Under the pieces are notes generated by a model. That model did no database searches, was not told the DNA's origin, and saw only the letters and a list, made by a program, of their open reading frames with translations. A DNA stretch of 64,000 nt. Source: Frankiales bacterium. Lineage in GTDB: Bacteria > Actinomycetota > Actinomycetes > Mycobacteriales > SCTD01. Shown one piece after another: positions 15,908 through 25,059 of this stretch. The stretch covers positions 4,386 through 68,385 of the forward strand of contig JAODNQ010000152.1 of NCBI GenBank assembly GCA_025464695.1, in the 5' to 3' direction. Positions within the stretch are counted from its first letter, which is position 1; each line of letters opens with the position of its first letter. The translations under genes were made by a program, and so were the position numbers.

Positions 15908-18028
15908 TCAGACCACGACCACCCGAGCCTGTCCCAGCGTCTCGCTGCGGCAGTCCTGCGCGTCCACGTCCCCGTCACGGTGCGACTCCACCAGGGCCGT
16001 GACGAAGTAGGTGCCGGGGGCGTCGTAGGTGTGCGTGGTGGTCAGCGTCAGCTCGGACTGCGTGCCGTCGACGCCCTCCTGCCGCAGCGGGTAGCTGCCC
16101 GAGCCGTCGAGGTCCCACGTGACCGCGATGAGCCGACCGGCGTCCGGGTGCACCTCGGCGTGCACCTGCAGCGTGACCGGGTCGCCGACCTTGACCTCGG
16201 TGCGCAGCGCACCGTCGACCGTCACGTTCGCGATCGGCTGCACACCGCCGCGCTCCGCGACGGTCGGCGGCAGGGTCACCTGCCCGTCCACGAAGGAGTA
16301 CGTCGTGCCCAGCGGCTCGACGCCGTCCTCCACCCAGGCCACGAGGTCCTTCAGCGCCTGGGTCGGGGTGCCGCCGTTGAGGAAGCGCGTGTTCGAGGCA
16401 CGGTGCGGCTCGGGCGGGACCATGGCGTGCGACGCGTGCTCGGCGTACTCGGTCCACCGGATCCGGAAGTTCTCCGCGGCCCCCGCCGGGCCCTGGCCCT
16501 GCAGGACGGCCCGGTGGTACTGCGTGCCCCAGGCCGGCCACACCGACGAGTCGTGGGTGCTGTGCAGCCACATGACCTTGCCCTCGTAGACGCCGGAGTA
16601 GCAGACGCCCATGAACGGCGACCAGTCGGCCACCTCGTGGGACGGGTACACGGGCACGCCGTCGACGCGCAGGGACGCGAACTGCGGGTCGTCGTCGAGC
16701 AGGTGCGACCGGGCGTAGTAGCAGAAGGCGAGGAACCGGCGGTTGTCCAGGTGCACGCGGTCGCCCGGCTCCACCCCGGCGAAGCGCAGGACGTTGGCGT
16801 CACCCGTGCCGTCGCAGGAGAAGACGCTGCCCGCGACCCCGGTGGCGTACAGCTGGCGCCCGGCCGCCGAGCCCGACAGCACCTGCACGCCCGTGCCCAG
16901 GCCGTAGCCGCCCTCGAGCCCCTCGACCTCGATGGCGAAGGGGAGGTCGTCGGAGCTCGCGCCGGCCATCATGATGGCCGACAGCGTGCGCATCGTGTGG
17001 TGCTCGGGACCGGCGAACTGCGGCAGCGTGTTGAGGTCCTTCGCCGTGTAGGTCCGCACGACCGTGCACGTCTGGTCGAGCAGGTCGTCGCGCACCAGCT
17101 CCGGGCAGTCGTGACCGACGTACCCCGGCTCGGTCCAGAAGCGGTCGAAGTACGTGGGGTCGTCGGCGTACAGCTGGTCGGCGAGCGAGGCCCACAGCCA
17201 GATCTGGCCCATGGGCTGACTGATCATGAACTCGTTGGTGCGGGGGAAGCCCTGCCGGTACAGCAGCGCGAGCTCCTCGCGCTGGTGCGTGGTCAGCCCC
17301 TCGAAGGGGTTGCCGCTCCCGCCGGGCGCCATCCGGTCGGCGAGCGCCACCACCTGCTCGTGGCCGAGCAGCCGCTGCACGTTGAACAGCGTCCCGAAGC
17401 CCATGGTGCTGCCGGTCTTGATGCGCTTGGTGTTGCCGGGCGGCCCGATCTCGCCGCCGCTCACGGACGGCAGGCACCCGTCCCAGACGCCCGGCGCGTT
17501 CTCCAGGCACAGCGGGGAGCGCCGCCCGCCCCCGCTGCCGCCGTAGACGTAGGAGTGGTGCGGCGCGTGTCCGTACACCTGCTCCGCGAGGTGCTTGGAC
17601 AGCCGCGCCACCTCGGCGCTGGCCCGGTGCCCGTAGAGGGTCGGGTCGTCGCCGGCGCGGGGGTCGAGCTCGTCGCCGATGTGGCCCTGGTTCGACTCGA
17701 CGAGGTAGCCGCCCAGCTGCGCGGTGGTGCGGATGGTCTGGAACGCCTCCCCCAGGTACCCGCCCCCGAAGGTCACGACGTGGCCGCCGTTGCCGCCCTC
17801 GAGCGGCTGGAACATGCGGCCGCGGTAGTCCTCCTGCGGGGGGTAGTAGAACGCGAAGCGGGTGCTGGTGTCGGCGAAGCCGCCCTGCACGAAGCGGTGC
17901 GGGTACGGCGCGTCCCGCTGCTCGTCCACCTCGAGGAACGGGGGGCCGAAGAACGGGTCGGTGACGACGTAGGCGGTGGGATCGAGCACGGGGGTGACCT
18001 CCAGACCGGGGCCGGCCTCTGCCGGCAC
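15908..18028 (-). CDS. tannase/feruloyl-esterase-like alpha/beta hydrolase with C-terminal PKD-like domain
   Basis: 706 residues with no signal peptide. The nucleophile elbow is HSYVYGGSGGGRRSPLCLEN at about residue 165, a GxSxG serine in tannase-like surroundings. Later CYSGVYEGKVMWLHSTHDSSVWP supplies an acid candidate and EYAEHASHAMVPPEPHRASN the His candidates. The last 110 residues (VKVGDPVTLQVHAEVHPDAG, then THTYDAPGTYFVTALVESHR) form a PKD/Ig-like domain. Such domains are usually extracellular, so the lack of a signal is odd; a start upstream of 18028 is prevented by the gpgS gene. Substrate unknown. It follows gpgS after 21 bases. Confidence 0.65.
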   Translation of the reverse strand: MPAEAGPGLEVTPVLDPTAYVVTDPFFGPPFLEVDEQRDAPYPHRFVQGGFADTSTRFAFYYPPQEDYRGRMFQPLEGGNGGHVVTFGGGYLGEAFQTIRTTAQLGGYLVESNQGHIGDELDPRAGDDPTLYGHRASAEVARLSKHLAEQVYGHAPHHSYVYGGSGGGRRSPLCLENAPGVWDGCLPSVSGGEIGPPGNTKRIKTGSTMGFGTLFNVQRLLGHEQVVALADRMAPGGSGNPFEGLTTHQREELALLYRQGFPRTNEFMISQPMGQIWLWASLADQLYADDPTYFDRFWTEPGYVGHDCPELVRDDLLDQTCTVVRTYTAKDLNTLPQFAGPEHHTMRTLSAIMMAGASSDDLPFAIEVEGLEGGYGLGTGVQVLSGSAAGRQLYATGVAGSVFSCDGTGDANVLRFAGVEPGDRVHLDNRRFLAFCYYARSHLLDDDPQFASLRVDGVPVYPSHEVADWSPFMGVCYSGVYEGKVMWLHSTHDSSVWPAWGTQYHRAVLQGQGPAGAAENFRIRWTEYAEHASHAMVPPEPHRASNTRFLNGGTPTQALKDLVAWVEDGVEPLGTTYSFVDGQVTLPPTVAERGGVQPIANVTVDGALRTEVKVGDPVTLQVHAEVHPDAGRLIAVTWDLDGSGSYPLRQEGVDGTQSELTLTTTHTYDAPGTYFVTALVESHRDGDVDAQDCRSETLGQARVVVV

Positions 18029-18049
18029 GGCCTCACCGTAGGCCTGGTG

Positions 18050-18973
18050 TCAACACCGTTCACCCGCACTGCCCGCAGGCGGGAGCTGTCCCACGGGGAC
18101 CCGGACCGACCTCGGCACCAGCTGTCCCGCGGTGCGGCTGAACTGCTCCAGCTCCTCCGACCGGCGCTCGACGCCGAGCCGGGCCAGGGCGACGGCGAGC
18201 ACCCCCGCCGACATCACCCCGACGGCGGCGTCGCTGTGGTGGCGGTGCACCCGCTCGCCGATGTCGACCTGGGCCATGCCCTCCGGCCCGACGCGGTCCA
18301 GGACGTCGAGCAGCATCCCCAGCTCGAGCCCGTACCCGACCGAGAAGGGCAGCGACGCGCAGAGCGCCCGGCGCAGCGCGACCTCGCCACCGAGCGGCTG
18401 GACGAAGCCCGCGAGCTCGGGCCACAGCGCGTTCAGCAGCGGGCGGGCCAGCAGCTCGGTCACGCGTCCGCCGCTGCCCGCGTGCACCAGACCGTCGACG
18501 GTGAGCGGGCGGTCGAAGGCCGCCTTGACGAAGCTCACCGACGGCTCGAGCAGCAGCGGCGCCAGCAGCTGCACCACGGTGTCGGGCCGCGACGGCGACA
18601 CGTCCGCGTCGAGGAACACGAGCAGGTCCGCGTCGGTCTGCAGCTGCGCCCACCACAGGGCCCCGCCCTTGCCGGGGAGCGGGTGCCCGTGCGCCGTCTC
18701 CGGGAGGGAGAGCACGCGCGCTCCCGCCTGCCGCGCCACCTCCGCCGTCGCGTCCTCGGACCGGCCGTCGACCACGAGCACCTCGTCGACGAGACCGGCG
18801 TCGTGCACGAGGCCCGTCACCACTCCCCCGACGACGCCGGCGACGGTGCGCTCCTCGTCCTTGGCCGGCACGACGACCGCCACCCGCTGCCCCTGCTTGT
18901 GTGCCGCCAGCGCCGCCGCGCCCCGGGTCCAGCCGGGTCGGAGCGGCCAGGGCCCGGTCAGCGGCTCGACCAC
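18050..18973 (-). CDS. gpgS: glucosyl-3-phosphoglycerate synthase
   Basis: 307 residues of glycosyltransferase family 81 type. Key blocks are VAVVVPAKDEERTVAGVV, LVDEVLVVDGRSEDATAEVA, LPGKGGALWWAQLQTDADLL with VFLDADV (the DxD), GFVQPLGGEVALRRALCASL, and VGYGLELGMLLDVLDRVG. It transfers glucose from an NDP-glucose to 3-phosphoglycerate, the first step of methylglucose lipopolysaccharide or glucosylglycerate synthesis, in the cytoplasm. The GTG at 18973 overlaps the LigB-like gene by 16 bases. In Mycobacterium tuberculosis gpgS (Rv1208) also follows folP2 (Rv1207), matching the order here. Confidence 0.9.
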   Translation of the reverse strand: MVEPLTGPWPLRPGWTRGAAALAAHKQGQRVAVVVPAKDEERTVAGVVGGVVTGLVHDAGLVDEVLVVDGRSEDATAEVARQAGARVLSLPETAHGHPLPGKGGALWWAQLQTDADLLVFLDADVSPSRPDTVVQLLAPLLLEPSVSFVKAAFDRPLTVDGLVHAGSGGRVTELLARPLLNALWPELAGFVQPLGGEVALRRALCASLPFSVGYGLELGMLLDVLDRVGPEGMAQVDIGERVHRHHSDAAVGVMSAGVLAVALARLGVERRSEELEQFSRTAGQLVPRSVRVPVGQLPPAGSAGERC

Positions 18974-19632
18974 GACGCCACGAGGTAGCCCACGCCGTAG
19001 GGCGCGTCGTCGTGGAGCAGCGCGGAGCGCCCCGGTCCGGTGCCCGCCGCTCCGGCGAGGACCTGCCACGCGGCCCGCCCCGAGGCGAGCAGCTCCCGCC
19101 CGAGCCCGGCGGGCAGTCCCAGCAGCCGCCCGGGATCGCCGTCGGCGAGGGCCGCCGCGGCCTCGGCGTCGTAGGCCTCGGCCCGGGGGTCGAGGTGCCC
19201 GGGGGCCTTCTCCGTGCGTCGAGCGGTCCCGTCCCCGACGACCAGCAGGCGCACCGGGGACGACGCGACCTGGCGACCGAGGGCCGCGCACGCCTCGGGC
19301 TCCTCGTCAGCACCGACGCCCAGGAAGCTGCGCTCGCGGTCGGGCGCGACGCCGTCGAGCAGCCAGGCGCCGACCGCCAGGGCCAGCGGCAGCGCGGGGC
19401 CCTCTCCCCCGCGCAGGCGCAGGCCGAAGCCGCTCCAGTCCCACGTCCCGGTGCACGGTCCGGTGACCGGCGCAGCGCCGACGACGACGACCGGCTCGTC
19501 CCCCCGGAGCAGCTCGGCGACCGCGTCGAGGACCCTCGTCCGCAGCACGGCGTCGACCGGTGCGCTGCCGCCCGCGAGCTCGGGCACGAGCAGCGGGGCG
19601 GACGGGACCACCGCGGCGGCGACCAGGCTCAC
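18958..19632 (-). CDS. LigB/Memo-like class III extradiol dioxygenase homologue, probably non-catalytic
   Basis: 224 residues. The start LVAAAVVPSAPLLVPELAGG matches the N-terminal strand of class III extradiol dioxygenase-like proteins, where this PHxPLLxPE region normally carries an iron-ligand His. Here it is PSAPLL, without the His. Later blocks (SSPVRLLVVGDGTARRTEKA, DPRAEAYDAEAAAAL) match small actinobacterial members often found near housekeeping genes. Loss of the metal ligand suggests a structural or binding role. It overlaps folP2 by 4 bases (GTGA) and gpgS by 16, so it is firmly in this operon. Confidence 0.6.
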   Translation of the reverse strand: MSLVAAAVVPSAPLLVPELAGGSAPVDAVLRTRVLDAVAELLRGDEPVVVVGAAPVTGPCTGTWDWSGFGLRLRGGEGPALPLALAVGAWLLDGVAPDRERSFLGVGADEEPEACAALGRQVASSPVRLLVVGDGTARRTEKAPGHLDPRAEAYDAEAAAALADGDPGRLLGLPAGLGRELLASGRAAWQVLAGAAGTGPGRSALLHDDAPYGVGYLVASWSSR

Positions 19633-20501
19633 GCCAGCGCCCGGCGCCCGAGCGCGAGACCGGCCCGGCCCGTCACGGCCGCCACCGTGCGGACGGTGCG
19701 GACCGTCGCGGCGACGTCGTGCGCCCGGAAGACCCGGGCACCCAGGAACGCGCTGACGGAGGTCGCGGCGAGCGTCCCCTCCAGCCGGTCGTCGGGCGGC
19801 AGGTCGAGGGCCTCGCCGACGAAGTCCTTGCGCGACAGCGCCACGAGCACGGGCCAGCCGGTGTCGACCAGCTCGCCGAGCCGCCGCGTGACCTCGAGCG
19901 AGTGCCGGCTGTTCTTGCCGAAGTCGTGACCGGGGTCGATGAGCACGGCGTCGGGCCTGACCCCCAGCGACACCGCCCGCTCCGCCAGGCCGACCACCGT
20001 GCGCACGACGTCCTCGACGACGTCGTCGTACTGCACGCGGTGCGGGCGCGTCCGCGGCGGCAGTCCTCCGGCGTGGGTGCACACCAGCCCGACGTCGTGG
20101 CGGGCGGCGACCTCCGCGAGCTCCGGCTCCCACCCGCCCCACGCGTCGTTGAGCAGGTCCGCCCCCGCCTGGCACACGAGCTCCCCGACGGACGCCCGGT
20201 AGGTGTCGACCGACAGCACGACGTCGGGGTGGCGGGCGCGCACCAGCTCGACCAGCTCGACGACGCGCCGGGCCTCCTCCTCCGCGCTGACGTGCTCGCC
20301 GGGGGCGGCCTTGACCCCGCCGATGTCGACGATCGCGGCGCCCTCGTCGACCACCTGGTCGACCCGGTCGAGCGCGGCCTGCAGCCCGTAGGTGCGACCG
20401 CGGTCGAAGAACGAGTCGGGCGTCCGGTTCACGATCCCCATGACGACCGGCTCGTCCACGGGGAACGTGCGGCGCCCCAGGCGCAGCGGCTGAGCTCTCA
20501 C
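19629..20501 (-). CDS. folP2: dihydropteroate-synthase homologue of the FolP2 type
   Basis: 290 residues of the DHPS TIM-barrel family: VMGIVNRTPDSFFDRGRTYG, VLSVDTYRASV, DLLNDAWGG, VLIDPGHDFGKNSRHSLEV and VALSRKDFVGEAL. Two family-1 hallmarks differ. True FolP has N-T-D/PDSFSDGG and D-x-GGESTRPG; here they are NRTPDSFFDRG and VDIGGVKAAPG. The same changes are typical of mycobacterial FolP2, which does not supply folate on its own. Gene order with gpgS also matches M. tuberculosis Rv1207-Rv1208. I infer a role outside folate synthesis, perhaps linked to glucosylglycerate. Confidence 0.82.
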   Translation of the reverse strand: MRAQPLRLGRRTFPVDEPVVMGIVNRTPDSFFDRGRTYGLQAALDRVDQVVDEGAAIVDIGGVKAAPGEHVSAEEEARRVVELVELVRARHPDVVLSVDTYRASVGELVCQAGADLLNDAWGGWEPELAEVAARHDVGLVCTHAGGLPPRTRPHRVQYDDVVEDVVRTVVGLAERAVSLGVRPDAVLIDPGHDFGKNSRHSLEVTRRLGELVDTGWPVLVALSRKDFVGEALDLPPDDRLEGTLAATSVSAFLGARVFRAHDVAATVRTVRTVAAVTGRAGLALGRRALA

Positions 20502-20516
20502 CGGAGCGACCGTACG

Positions 20517-22160
20517 TCAGGCCCGGGAGCTGACCGCCGGCTGCGTGGGGACGCGGTCGACGACGTAGGAGCCGGGGGCCGCCTCCAGCACGGGGAAGCG
20601 CTCCGCCGGGTCGACGGCGTCCTGCAGCGGACCCGAGCGGTCCACCGCCCAGGCGGCCCACGGCGTCCACCAGGAGCCCGTCTCCTTGGTCGCGCCGGCC
20701 CGCCACGCCTCGGCGTCCGGGCCGGGGGTGCCGCCGACCTGGTAGCTCGCCTTCGGGTTGCCGGGCGGGTTGACCAGGCTGGCGATGTGGCCGCTGTTGC
20801 TGAGCACGAAGGTGCTGTCGCCGCCCAGCAGCTGCGTGGTGCGGTAGCAGCCCTGCCACGGCGTCAGGTGGTCGGTGAGCGCGCCGGTCACGAAGGTGGG
20901 CACGGTGATCTGCGCGAGGTCGACCGGGGTGCCCAGCACCTTCGTCCCGTGCGGCTGGCACAGGGCGTTGTCCTGGAAGACCTCCAGGAACTGCCGGTGC
21001 AGCCCCGCGGGGAGGTTGGTGCCGTCGACGCTCCACGCCAGGATGTCGAAGGCGGGCGGCTGCTTGCCGAGCAGCCACCCGTCCACCAGGTAGTTGAAGA
21101 CGAGGTCGTCCGGGCGCATGGTGGAGAAGACGAGGCCGAGCGCGGCGGCCGTGAGGATGCCCTTGCGGCGCGAGCTGCCGCGGGCCATCGCCAGCAGGGG
21201 CGCGAACGAGAAGGCGCCGAGCGGCGCGGGGACGTCGAAGTCGAGCAGCGTGACGCCGTAGGAGGCGCTGGCGATGCTCTCGTCGCCCTGCGCGGCCAGG
21301 TGGTTGAGCACGAGCGTCTGCAGGATGCCGCCGGCGCAGAAGCCCAGCGTGTTGACGTCGGGCGACCCGGTCAGCCCCTTCACCAGCTCGATCACCGAGA
21401 GGATGCGGGCGCAGTAGGTGTCGAGGTCCCAGTCGGCCTGGTCCGGGCCCGGGTTCCGCCAGCTGATCATGAAGACCTGCAGGCCCTGCGCGACGGCGTG
21501 CTCGACGAAGCTCCGGCCCGGACGCAGGTCCAGGAAGTAGTAGCGGCCGATGGGAGGCGGCACGACGACGAGGGGCCGGCCGTGCACCTGCGGCGTGCTG
21601 GGCGAGTAGGCGATCACCTCGGCGACCTCGTCGCGGTGCACCACCACGCCCGGCGTGACCGCCAGCTCCTCCCCGACCGTGAAGGCCGAGCGGTCGGTCT
21701 GGGAGGGCATCCCGCCGTTGTGCCGGAGGTCGCCCACCAGGTTCGACACCCCGCGCACCACGCTCGCGCCGCCGGTGTCGAACGCCGTCTTCAGCGCGAC
21801 CGGGTTGGTGAGCGGGTTGTTCGTGGGGGACAGCGCGCTCGTGGCCAGCGCGGCTGCGTAGCGGACCCGCTCGAGGTCGCGCCAGTCCAGGCCGCCGTCC
21901 TCCAGCGCGTCGACGCCGCGCGCCACGCTCTGCCCGACCGCGACGTAGCCCTGGGCGAGGCGCCGGTACAACGGGTTCTCGCTCCACGCCGGGTCGGCGA
22001 ACCGGCGGTCGCGCGCCGCGGGGGTGAGGCCGTCGGTGCCCACGACGACGCGTCCGAGGTCTCCGGCCAGGCGGGCAGCGCCCTTCGCCAGCGGCACAGC
22101 GTGAGTGGCGGCCCCCGCTGCGGCGCGACCGAGGACGGGAAGGAACGCGGGCTGCGGCAC
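20517..22160 (-). CDS. phaC: poly(3-hydroxyalkanoate) synthase family protein (PhaC-like)
   Basis: 547 residues. The lipase-like box has Cys for Ser (TLGFCAGGIL, Cys275), as in PHA synthases; Asp430 (LTDHLTPW) and His458 (SNSGHIASLV) complete the triad. Other family blocks are PLVVVPPPIGRYYFLDLRPG, MISWRNPGP and WVDG-type DILAWSVDGTNLP. Length fits class I/II PhaC. It joins 3-hydroxyacyl groups from CoA thioesters into polyester; no phaA/phaB or phasin is adjacent, although a thiolase is at 30513. GTG start at 22160 follows GGAGCAG. It heads the operon that continues to folP2 and gpgS. Confidence 0.86.
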   Translation of the reverse strand: MPQPAFLPVLGRAAAGAATHAVPLAKGAARLAGDLGRVVVGTDGLTPAARDRRFADPAWSENPLYRRLAQGYVAVGQSVARGVDALEDGGLDWRDLERVRYAAALATSALSPTNNPLTNPVALKTAFDTGGASVVRGVSNLVGDLRHNGGMPSQTDRSAFTVGEELAVTPGVVVHRDEVAEVIAYSPSTPQVHGRPLVVVPPPIGRYYFLDLRPGRSFVEHAVAQGLQVFMISWRNPGPDQADWDLDTYCARILSVIELVKGLTGSPDVNTLGFCAGGILQTLVLNHLAAQGDESIASASYGVTLLDFDVPAPLGAFSFAPLLAMARGSSRRKGILTAAALGLVFSTMRPDDLVFNYLVDGWLLGKQPPAFDILAWSVDGTNLPAGLHRQFLEVFQDNALCQPHGTKVLGTPVDLAQITVPTFVTGALTDHLTPWQGCYRTTQLLGGDSTFVLSNSGHIASLVNPPGNPKASYQVGGTPGPDAEAWRAGATKETGSWWTPWAAWAVDRSGPLQDAVDPAERFPVLEAAPGSYVVDRVPTQPAVSSRA

Positions 22161-22256
22161 AGGCTGCTCCAGGAGGCTCGTGGGGTGGTCCCTGGAGGGT
22201 GAGCGTTACTGGACAGTATGGACAGGGACTGTGACCAGCGTCCCCTAGCACAGGGC

Positions 22257-23633
22257 TCAGGGGCGGACCGAGCCGAGCAGGCCGCGGGGACGGAGCGCCG
22301 CAGTGGACCGCACCCTCCAGCAGCCCCGCCAGACGCCGGAGGCGTACGCCGCCTCGTCGAGCAGGCGCAGGGCGCTCCACCGGACGACGTCGAGGTCGGG
22401 CCGGCGCTGCCACGCCTCCACCAGCGGGGGCGTCAGGAGCAGCGCCGCGGCGGGCCGGCTTGTGCGGGCCGGCAGCAGCAGGCCGGCGAGCACAGGCAGC
22501 GCCACGACCGAGCCGCCACTCCCCAGGCTGCCCAGCACGGACAGCAGGCCGCGGCCGACCGTGCCGACCGAGGCTGCGGCCGCCGGCAGGTGCGGCACCC
22601 CGGCCTGCACCAGGCGCCGGTGCAGCCGGGCGACGGGGACCGTGGCGGCGGCAGCGGCACCGCCGGGACGTCCCGCCAGGAGCAGGACCAGCCCGGCCGC
22701 GACCCACGGGGACAGCACCAGCGGTGCCAGCCGGTCCGGGTGCCGCACGGCCAGCGGAGCCGCGGACGTGCCGTACTGGTGGCGGCGCCGCAGCCACGCG
22801 CCCCAGCGGTCCGGGTCCTCGTGCTCCACCACGACGTCGGGGTCGTACCGGACGGTCCCCCCTGCGTCGTGCAGGCGCCAGACGAGGTCCACGTCCTCCC
22901 CGTACCGGAGCGCGGGGTCGAAGGCGGGCCCGTCGGGGAGTGCGCTGCGGCGCACCACGAGGGCCGCGGTCGGCACGTAGGAGACCCGGCTGCCCGGTCG
23001 CACCCGGGCCGGTCGGGGCCCGAGGTCGAGCGGCCCCCGGGCGTGCGCGTACCGGCCCAGGACGCTGCCGTGCAGCCGGCTGCGCACCCGGGGCGCCACC
23101 GCGACGACGGCCGGGTCCGCGAAGTGAGCCAGCAGGCGCGGCAGCCAGTCAGCAGCAGGGACGCAGTCGCTGTCGAGCAGGGCGACGAACCGGGTCGACG
23201 TCGCCGCGAGGCCGGCGTCCCGGGCGCCGCCGGGCCCGAGGCTCGTGTCCAGGCGGAGCAGCCGGGCGTCGTGCACCCGGCACACCTCCGCCACGGCCCC
23301 GGGGTCGAGCGAGCCGTCGTCGACCACGAGCACCGGGGTCCGGCCGCCGAGGGCCTCGAGGAGGCGGGCGAGCGCCCCGGTCCGGTCCCTGACGGGCACG
23401 ACGACGGTCACGGGTGCGTCGCCCGGGGCGGGGTCGGGGTGGACCAGACCCTCGTCGAGGAGCCGCCGGACCAGCTGCCGCTCGGCAGGGGTGCGTCGCG
23501 GGCTGCTCCAGACCGCCGACGCCGTCCGCAGCCGCAGCAGCCGCACCGGGTCGCCGCCGAGCAGCACGCGTCCTCCTGCGAGCAGGCGCACCTGGGCGTC
23601 CAGGACGAGCGGGAGCGCGTCGGGGACGGTCAC
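22257..23633 (-). CDS. mftF: mycofactocin system glycosyltransferase MftF
   Basis: 458 residues. The GT2 core is VTVVVPVRDRTGALARLLEA, VLVVDDGSLDPGAVAEV, and FVALLDSDCVPAADWL with the DxD-like acid pair. GEDVDLVWRLHDAGGTVRYD supplies the ED acceptor-site motif. A 50-residue N-terminal region precedes the GT domain and hydrophobic segments at the C-terminus (LVLSPWVAAGLVLLLAG and later) anchor it to the membrane. MftF adds a beta-1,4-glucan chain to the mycofactocin core. The GTG overlaps the SDR stop (GTGA). It ends the mft operon; 96 bases separate it from phaC. Confidence 0.9.
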   Translation of the reverse strand: MTVPDALPLVLDAQVRLLAGGRVLLGGDPVRLLRLRTASAVWSSPRRTPAERQLVRRLLDEGLVHPDPAPGDAPVTVVVPVRDRTGALARLLEALGGRTPVLVVDDGSLDPGAVAEVCRVHDARLLRLDTSLGPGGARDAGLAATSTRFVALLDSDCVPAADWLPRLLAHFADPAVVAVAPRVRSRLHGSVLGRYAHARGPLDLGPRPARVRPGSRVSYVPTAALVVRRSALPDGPAFDPALRYGEDVDLVWRLHDAGGTVRYDPDVVVEHEDPDRWGAWLRRRHQYGTSAAPLAVRHPDRLAPLVLSPWVAAGLVLLLAGRPGGAAAAATVPVARLHRRLVQAGVPHLPAAAASVGTVGRGLLSVLGSLGSGGSVVALPVLAGLLLPARTSRPAAALLLTPPLVEAWQRRPDLDVVRWSALRLLDEAAYASGVWRGCWRVRSTAALRPRGLLGSVRP

Positions 23634-24403
23634 AGCGCCAGGCCGCCGTCGACGGCGAGGTCCAGGCCGGTGACGCCTCCGCTCCCCTCCCCCGCCAGCC
23701 AGACCAGCGCGCGGGCCACCTCCTCCGGACCGAGCAGCCGCCCGAGCGGCTGCTGCGGGGCGAAGTCCTGGGCAGCGCCCAGCCCGTAGAGGCGGGCGCT
23801 CTCGGCGAGGATCCGTGTGTCGGTGGACCCCGGGCTGACGGCGTTCGCGGTGACGCCGAGCGGCCCGAGCTCGACGGCGAGCGCGCGCACCAGTCCGACG
23901 ACGCCGGCCTTGGCCGCGCAGTAGGCGGCGAGCAGGGGCAGGCCGCGGGTCGCGGCGGCGCTGGCGACGGCGAGGAAGCGGCCGCTGCGCGGGGCGGGTC
24001 GGCGCAGCAGCGCGGGGACGGCGACCCGGGCCAGCGCGACGACCGCGTGCAGGTCGACCTCGAGCACCGCCTCGACCTGCTCCGCGGGCTGCTCCCACAG
24101 CGGGACGCCGCCGGCCACGACCCCGGCCGCGGCCACCGCGACGTCGAGCCCGCCCAGCTCCTGCTCGGCCACCCGCACGGCCTCGCCCAGCACGGCCGCG
24201 TCGCAGGCGTCCCCCACGACCACGCGCACGTGCTCGCCGGCCAGCGCCTCCAGCTCCGCGCGGGTGCCCAGCGCGTAGGGCAGGCGAGGGTCGTCGGTCC
24301 CGCGGTCGAGCGCGACGACGTCGTACCCGTCGGCGACCAGCGCCCGGACGGTGGCCGCGCCGATCCCGCGTGCCGCACCGGTGACGAGCGCCGTGCGCCT
24401 CAC
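23630..24403 (-). CDS. mycofactocin-associated SDR-family oxidoreductase
   Basis: 257 residues. The NAD site is ALVTGAARGIGAATVRALVA; catalytic residues are Ser in VASAAATRG and Tyr/Lys in YCAAK. Between the second strand (VVALDRG) and the next (HVRVVVGDA) it carries the extra segment DDPRLPYALGTRAELEALAG, the hallmark insertion of mycofactocin-dependent SDRs, which hold NAD(H) tightly and hand electrons to mycofactocin. The other two SDRs in the window lack it. I take the GTG at 24403, which forms GTGA with the mftE stop; GTG 24412 would add three residues. Alcohol substrate unknown. Confidence 0.88.
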   Translation of the reverse strand: MRRTALVTGAARGIGAATVRALVADGYDVVALDRGTDDPRLPYALGTRAELEALAGEHVRVVVGDACDAAVLGEAVRVAEQELGGLDVAVAAAGVVAGGVPLWEQPAEQVEAVLEVDLHAVVALARVAVPALLRRPAPRSGRFLAVASAAATRGLPLLAAYCAAKAGVVGLVRALAVELGPLGVTANAVSPGSTDTRILAESARLYGLGAAQDFAPQQPLGRLLGPEEVARALVWLAGEGSGGVTGLDLAVDGGLAL

Positions 24404-25059
24404 CCGAGCCACCGGTCGAGCGCCTCGACGGCCTCGTCGAGCAGGCGGCGCCCCTCCTCGGCGGAGGCACCGGCAGGGTCACCGAGCACGCCGTTGGGGC
24501 TCACCGCGCGGACACCCCCGGCGCGCAGCGCGGGCAGGAGCTCCCGCACTGGGGCGGTCACCCCTGCCACGGGCGTCCCGACCCGCGACGGGTCGAGGGC
24601 CAGCTGCAGGGAGGTCTCGGTCCGTCCCGCGTGCGCGTCCCCGCCCGGACCCCACGAGGGTGACCAGGCGCGGACGTCGCGCGAGTCCGCGCGGAGCAGC
24701 GCCACGGCGGCGCGGATCGCGTCCGCGTTGCCGCCGTGCGCCGACAGCAGGAGCACCCGCGACCAGGTCGCCGTCGCGGACCGGCACAGCTCCACGAGCA
24801 GCAGCTCGAGCGCCGCGGTGCCGAGCGACAGCGTCCCGGGAAAGCCGGCGTGCTCCCCGCTGGCGCCGTAGGGCACCGCGGGAGCGACGTCGACGTCCGG
24901 ACGGCGCGCAGCGGTCCGCTCGGCCAGGGCGAGGGCGAGGTCGGTGTCGGTGGACAGCGGCAGGTGCGGGCCGTGCTGCTCGGTCGCGCCGAGCGGCACG
25001 ACCAGCAGCCGGTCGAGCCGACCCTCCGCCTGCGGCCAGGTGAGGTCGGCGACGCTCAG
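24400..25059 (-). CDS. mftE: mycofactocin biosynthesis creatininase-family peptidase MftE
   Basis: About 219 residues. Creatininase metal ligands are visible: Glu/His in GATEQHGPHLPLSTDTDLAL, Asp in the same block, His in LLSAHGGN, and Glu in GRTETSLQLALD. MftE removes the N-terminal part of the modified MftA to leave the Val-Tyr core. The start is unusual. The reading frame has no ATG, GTG or TTG between the end of mftD and the conserved core, but CTG at 25059 forms a CTGA overlap with the mftD stop. The next normal start, GTG 24999, falls inside the first core strand and would remove it. Confidence 0.86.
   Translation of the reverse strand: MSVADLTWPQAEGRLDRLLVVPLGATEQHGPHLPLSTDTDLALALAERTAARRPDVDVAPAVPYGASGEHAGFPGTLSLGTAALELLLVELCRSATATWSRVLLLSAHGGNADAIRAAVALLRADSRDVRAWSPSWGPGGDAHAGRTETSLQLALDPSRVGTPVAGVTAPVRELLPALRAGGVRAVSPNGVLGDPAGASAEEGRRLLDEAVEALDRWLG

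Noticed and set aside
18046..18057. GGTGTCAACACC palindrome as an operator for the tannase-like gene
   Set aside because: It overlaps the gpgS stop codon inside a likely operon; a 12-base palindrome there may be chance.
19629..20501. Calling the DHPS homologue a true folate-pathway FolP
   Set aside because: The GGESTRPG and SDGG residues of true FolP are changed, and the neighbour is gpgS rather than folB/folK, so the FolP2 type is favoured.
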